Source: JACVRX01 sp046726315 (GTDB lineage Bacteria; Actinomycetota; Actinomycetes; Jiangellales; Jiangellaceae). Taken from it: a stretch of 64,000 bases of DNA. Numbering within the stretch: the stretch's first letter is position 1; every line of letters starts with the position of its first letter. Both the position numbers and the translations under genes were made by a program. Of the stretch, positions 62,653 through 64,000 are shown one piece after another. The stretch covers positions 1 through 64,000 of the forward strand of contig JBKPAG010000002.1 in assembly GCA_046726315.1 (NCBI GenBank), given 5' to 3'. The notes below the pieces were generated by a model, which was given only the letters and a program-made list of their open reading frames with translations, was not told where the DNA came from and searched no databases.

Positions 62653-63332
62653 CTTCTTCCCTTCGTACGGCGTCGGGGTACAGCCTGGCCTATTCGGGCC
62701 CCGACTTCGATGATTGCGACCCGTGTCGGAGGATCCACGATGCCCGCACCGTACTCGCCGACTTGCCAGGAGACGGCACCCATTTCACGCAAGGCCGGAG
62801 CGGCTCGAACGACCTCGCCCACCACAGAACGACCTTTCAGCGCCAACAGCCGCCCGCCCGCGAAAAGGAGGGGAAAGGTCCACCGGGCCAGCCGTTGCAG
62901 GGGCGCCACCGCTCGCGCGGTCACGACGTCCACCGCCAGCTCGGCTGCCAGTGCCTCGGCTCGCGCTCGCCGAACGGAGACGTTTGACAACCCGAGGTCG
63001 GCGATAACCTCGGTGAGGAAATCGGTTCGTCGCTGCATCGGCTCCACCAGCGTCACAGCCAGGTCGGGACGGGCGATCGCCAGGACGACCCCGGGTAAAC
63101 CTGCGCCCGATCCGACATCTGCAACCGAACAACCGCTCGCAATAACTGGGTGGACTACGGCGCAGTTGAGAATGTGTCGCTCCCAGATGCGGGGTGTTTC
63201 CCGTGGACCGATCAGGCCACGCTCGAGACCAGCCGTACCGAGCAGGACAACATAGCGCTCGGCGAGGGGCAGTCGCGCGCCGAAGATGGCTGTCGCCGAC
63301 GGCGGGGTTGCACCCGATTTGTCCACGGTCAA
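62649..63332 (-). CDS. rsmG: 16S rRNA (guanine-527-N7)-methyltransferase RsmG
   Basis: A 227-residue SAM enzyme: RIWERHILNCAVVHP, the SAM loop VADVGSGAGLPGVVLAIARP, EPMQRRTDFLTEVIADLGL and VVTARAVAPLQRL are standard RsmG/GidB blocks. It methylates G527 of 16S rRNA; loss gives low-level streptomycin resistance. The basic C-terminal tail RRRTKGRR overlaps the parA start. GTG or ATG 63332 start; the parS site lies 151 bases upstream. Confidence 0.96.
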   Translation of the reverse strand: MTVDKSGATPPSATAIFGARLPLAERYVVLLGTAGLERGLIGPRETPRIWERHILNCAVVHPVIASGCSVADVGSGAGLPGVVLAIARPDLAVTLVEPMQRRTDFLTEVIADLGLSNVSVRRARAEALAAELAVDVVTARAVAPLQRLARWTFPLLFAGGRLLALKGRSVVGEVVRAAPALREMGAVSWQVGEYGAGIVDPPTRVAIIEVGARIGQAVPRRRTKGRR

Positions 63333-63398
63333 TGGGCTGGAGTCCTGTTCCGCGTGTGTCCGTCGCCGGGCCCGAAGCCCCTCCGGGTGTTCTTGTGG

Positions 63399-63477
63399 TG
63401 GGGGTCTGCGGGGTTGTGGGGGTCTGCGGGGGTGGGGGTCTGCGGGGGTGGGGGTCTGCGGGGGCGAAGCCCCCGCA
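63399..63477. repeat. G-rich tandem repeat ending in a hairpin, next to parS
   Basis: TGGGGGTCTGCGGGG occurs four times with starts at 63399, 63417, 63433 and 63449 (periods 18, 16, 16). The last copy runs into a perfect hairpin TGCGGGGGC-GAA-GCCCCCGCA (63457-63477). The same hairpin stem occurs after ino1. The plus strand carries many runs of four to five Gs and could form G-quadruplexes. It may also end jag transcription. Confidence 0.8.
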
Positions 63478-63482
63478 GGTGT

Positions 63483-63498
63483 TGTTTCACGTGAAACT
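63483..63498. promoter_or_regulatory. parS: parS centromere site
   Basis: TGTTTCACGTGAAACT matches the bacterial parS consensus TGTTTCACGTGAAACA at 15 of 16 bases, and its 14-bp core GTTTCACGTGAAAC is a perfect palindrome. It lies in the jag-rsmG gap beside parAB, where ParB is expected to nucleate. Confidence 0.93.
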
Positions 63499-63541
63499 CT
63501 GGTTCTACTGCCAGGGACTGGCCGTAACCTGGCGATGTGGC

Positions 63542-64000
63542 CTAGTTTGGCAGCACGACGACGAACCGATCGGGTTCCTCGCCTTCGGATTCGCTGTGCA
63601 GCCCGGCGGCAGCCACAGCGTCATGAATGACCTTCCGCTCGAACGGCGTCATGGGAATGAGCTGGATCGGCTCGCCGGTCGCCCGGGCTTTCTCCACGGT
63701 CTGTTGCGCCAACGTGGTCAGCTCCGCCCGCTTGCGCGCGCGGAAGCCGCTGATATCAAGCATCAACCGGCTGCGCTGCCCGGTCTCACGGAGGACCGCG
63801 AGCCGGGTCAGCTCCTGCAGTGCCTCGAGCACGCGTCCATCCTCGCCCACCAGCTCCTCCACATCGGCCCCGACCACCGAGACCATCGCCCGGTCACCTT
63901 CGATATCCATGTCGATGTCCCCGTCGAAGTCGGCGATGTCCAGTAAGCCCTCCACATAATCGGCCGCGACGTCGCCCTCATGTTCGAGCGCCCGCAGCCG
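63542..64000 (-). CDS. jag: Jag/KhpB RNA-binding protein, C-terminal part (cut by window edge)
   Basis: The frame is open from the right edge to a TAG at 63542 and gives about 152 residues. Seen are ALEHEGDVAADYVEGLLDIADFDGDIDMDIEGDRAMV and DVEELVGEDGRVLEALQELTRLAV, a KH-like domain with GxxG replaced by GEDG. A C-terminal R3H domain follows: RKRAELTTLAQQTVEKARATGEPIQLIPMTPFERKVIHDAVAA. It lies, as usual, between yidC (outside the window) and rsmG. It is thought to act in RNA binding and envelope/division control. Confidence 0.93.
   Translation of the reverse strand, partial: RLRALEHEGDVAADYVEGLLDIADFDGDIDMDIEGDRAMVSVVGADVEELVGEDGRVLEALQELTRLAVLRETGQRSRLMLDISGFRARKRAELTTLAQQTVEKARATGEPIQLIPMTPFERKVIHDAVAAAGLHSESEGEEPDRFVVVLPN

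Noticed and set aside
1..64000. Insertion sequences, integrases, prophage genes or attachment sites
   Set aside because: No transposase, integrase or phage structural gene was recognised on either strand, and the tRNA-Ser gene shows no duplicated 3-prime end next to it.

Overview
The window is a contiguous piece of a high-GC actinobacterial chromosome lying close to the replication origin. At the right end the order jag(partial)-rsmG-parA-parB, all reading leftwards, is the classic block that flanks dnaA/oriC, and a near-perfect parS site (63483-63498) lies between jag and rsmG, so the origin should be just beyond base 64000. The set pcnA, DUF6049 protein, murJ, pseudokinase, sigM, anti-sigma, trxB, trxA, cwlM, GNAT, parB, parA, rsmG, jag matches the gene order known from Mycobacterium (Rv3907c to Rv3920c). 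PadR-ino1-PBP(PASTA)-GT87 matches Rv0046c-Rv0051. The conservon (NIT-type histidine kinase, roadblock, DUF742, GTPase), the Bpa proteasome activator, FemX and very high GC3 point to a filamentous or Frankiales/Sporichthyales-like actinomycete. The genus cannot be fixed from sequence alone. No insertion sequence, prophage or CRISPR array was seen.

Left third (1-24.8 kb): metabolic and housekeeping genes. These are an aldo/keto reductase end, tRNA-Ser(UGA), a hemerythrin-like protein, polyphosphate-glucokinase-like ROK kinase, nitrilase-family amidase, K+ channel, quinone reductase, two sugar/nucleoside kinases, and a 1411-residue degenerate kinase/cyclase/STAND/WD40 protein. Then come Nudix, a lipoprotein, a broken GNAT gene, Bpa, two HAD phosphatases overlapping serS, pheA, the nickel-pincer cofactor genes larB-larC with a large membrane protein, a glycosyltransferase, arginine deiminase, and a broken SEC-C/DUF5926 gene.

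Middle third (24.8-46.5 kb): an anti-sigma-type ATPase, endonuclease IV, MarR with a shared palindromic operator facing femX and an alanine-racemase-like gene, and an amine-use locus (APC permease, GPP34 protein, divergent copper amine oxidase). An envelope block follows (two membrane mannosyltransferases, a PASTA penicillin-binding protein, PadR with a long operator, inositol-phosphate synthase), then the four-gene conservon and an MFS transporter.

Right third (46.5-64 kb): the origin-proximal envelope, redox and segregation block. murJ and its pseudokinase partner are separate overlapping genes. trxB is preceded by a SigR/SigH-type promoter, which argues for a TTG start downstream of the first ATG. 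A TetR gene with three matching operators faces a decayed FAD monooxygenase.

Four genes carry frameshifts (GNAT at 12.5-13.1 kb, DUF5926 at 23.9-24.8 kb, GNAT at 57.9-58.5 kb, FAD oxidoreductase at 58.5-59.7 kb). Two of these also look internally deleted. Either real decay or assembly error is possible. Four convergent gene pairs share reciprocal 4-base stop-codon overlaps, and many co-directional pairs overlap by ATGA/GTGA, giving a very compact layout.
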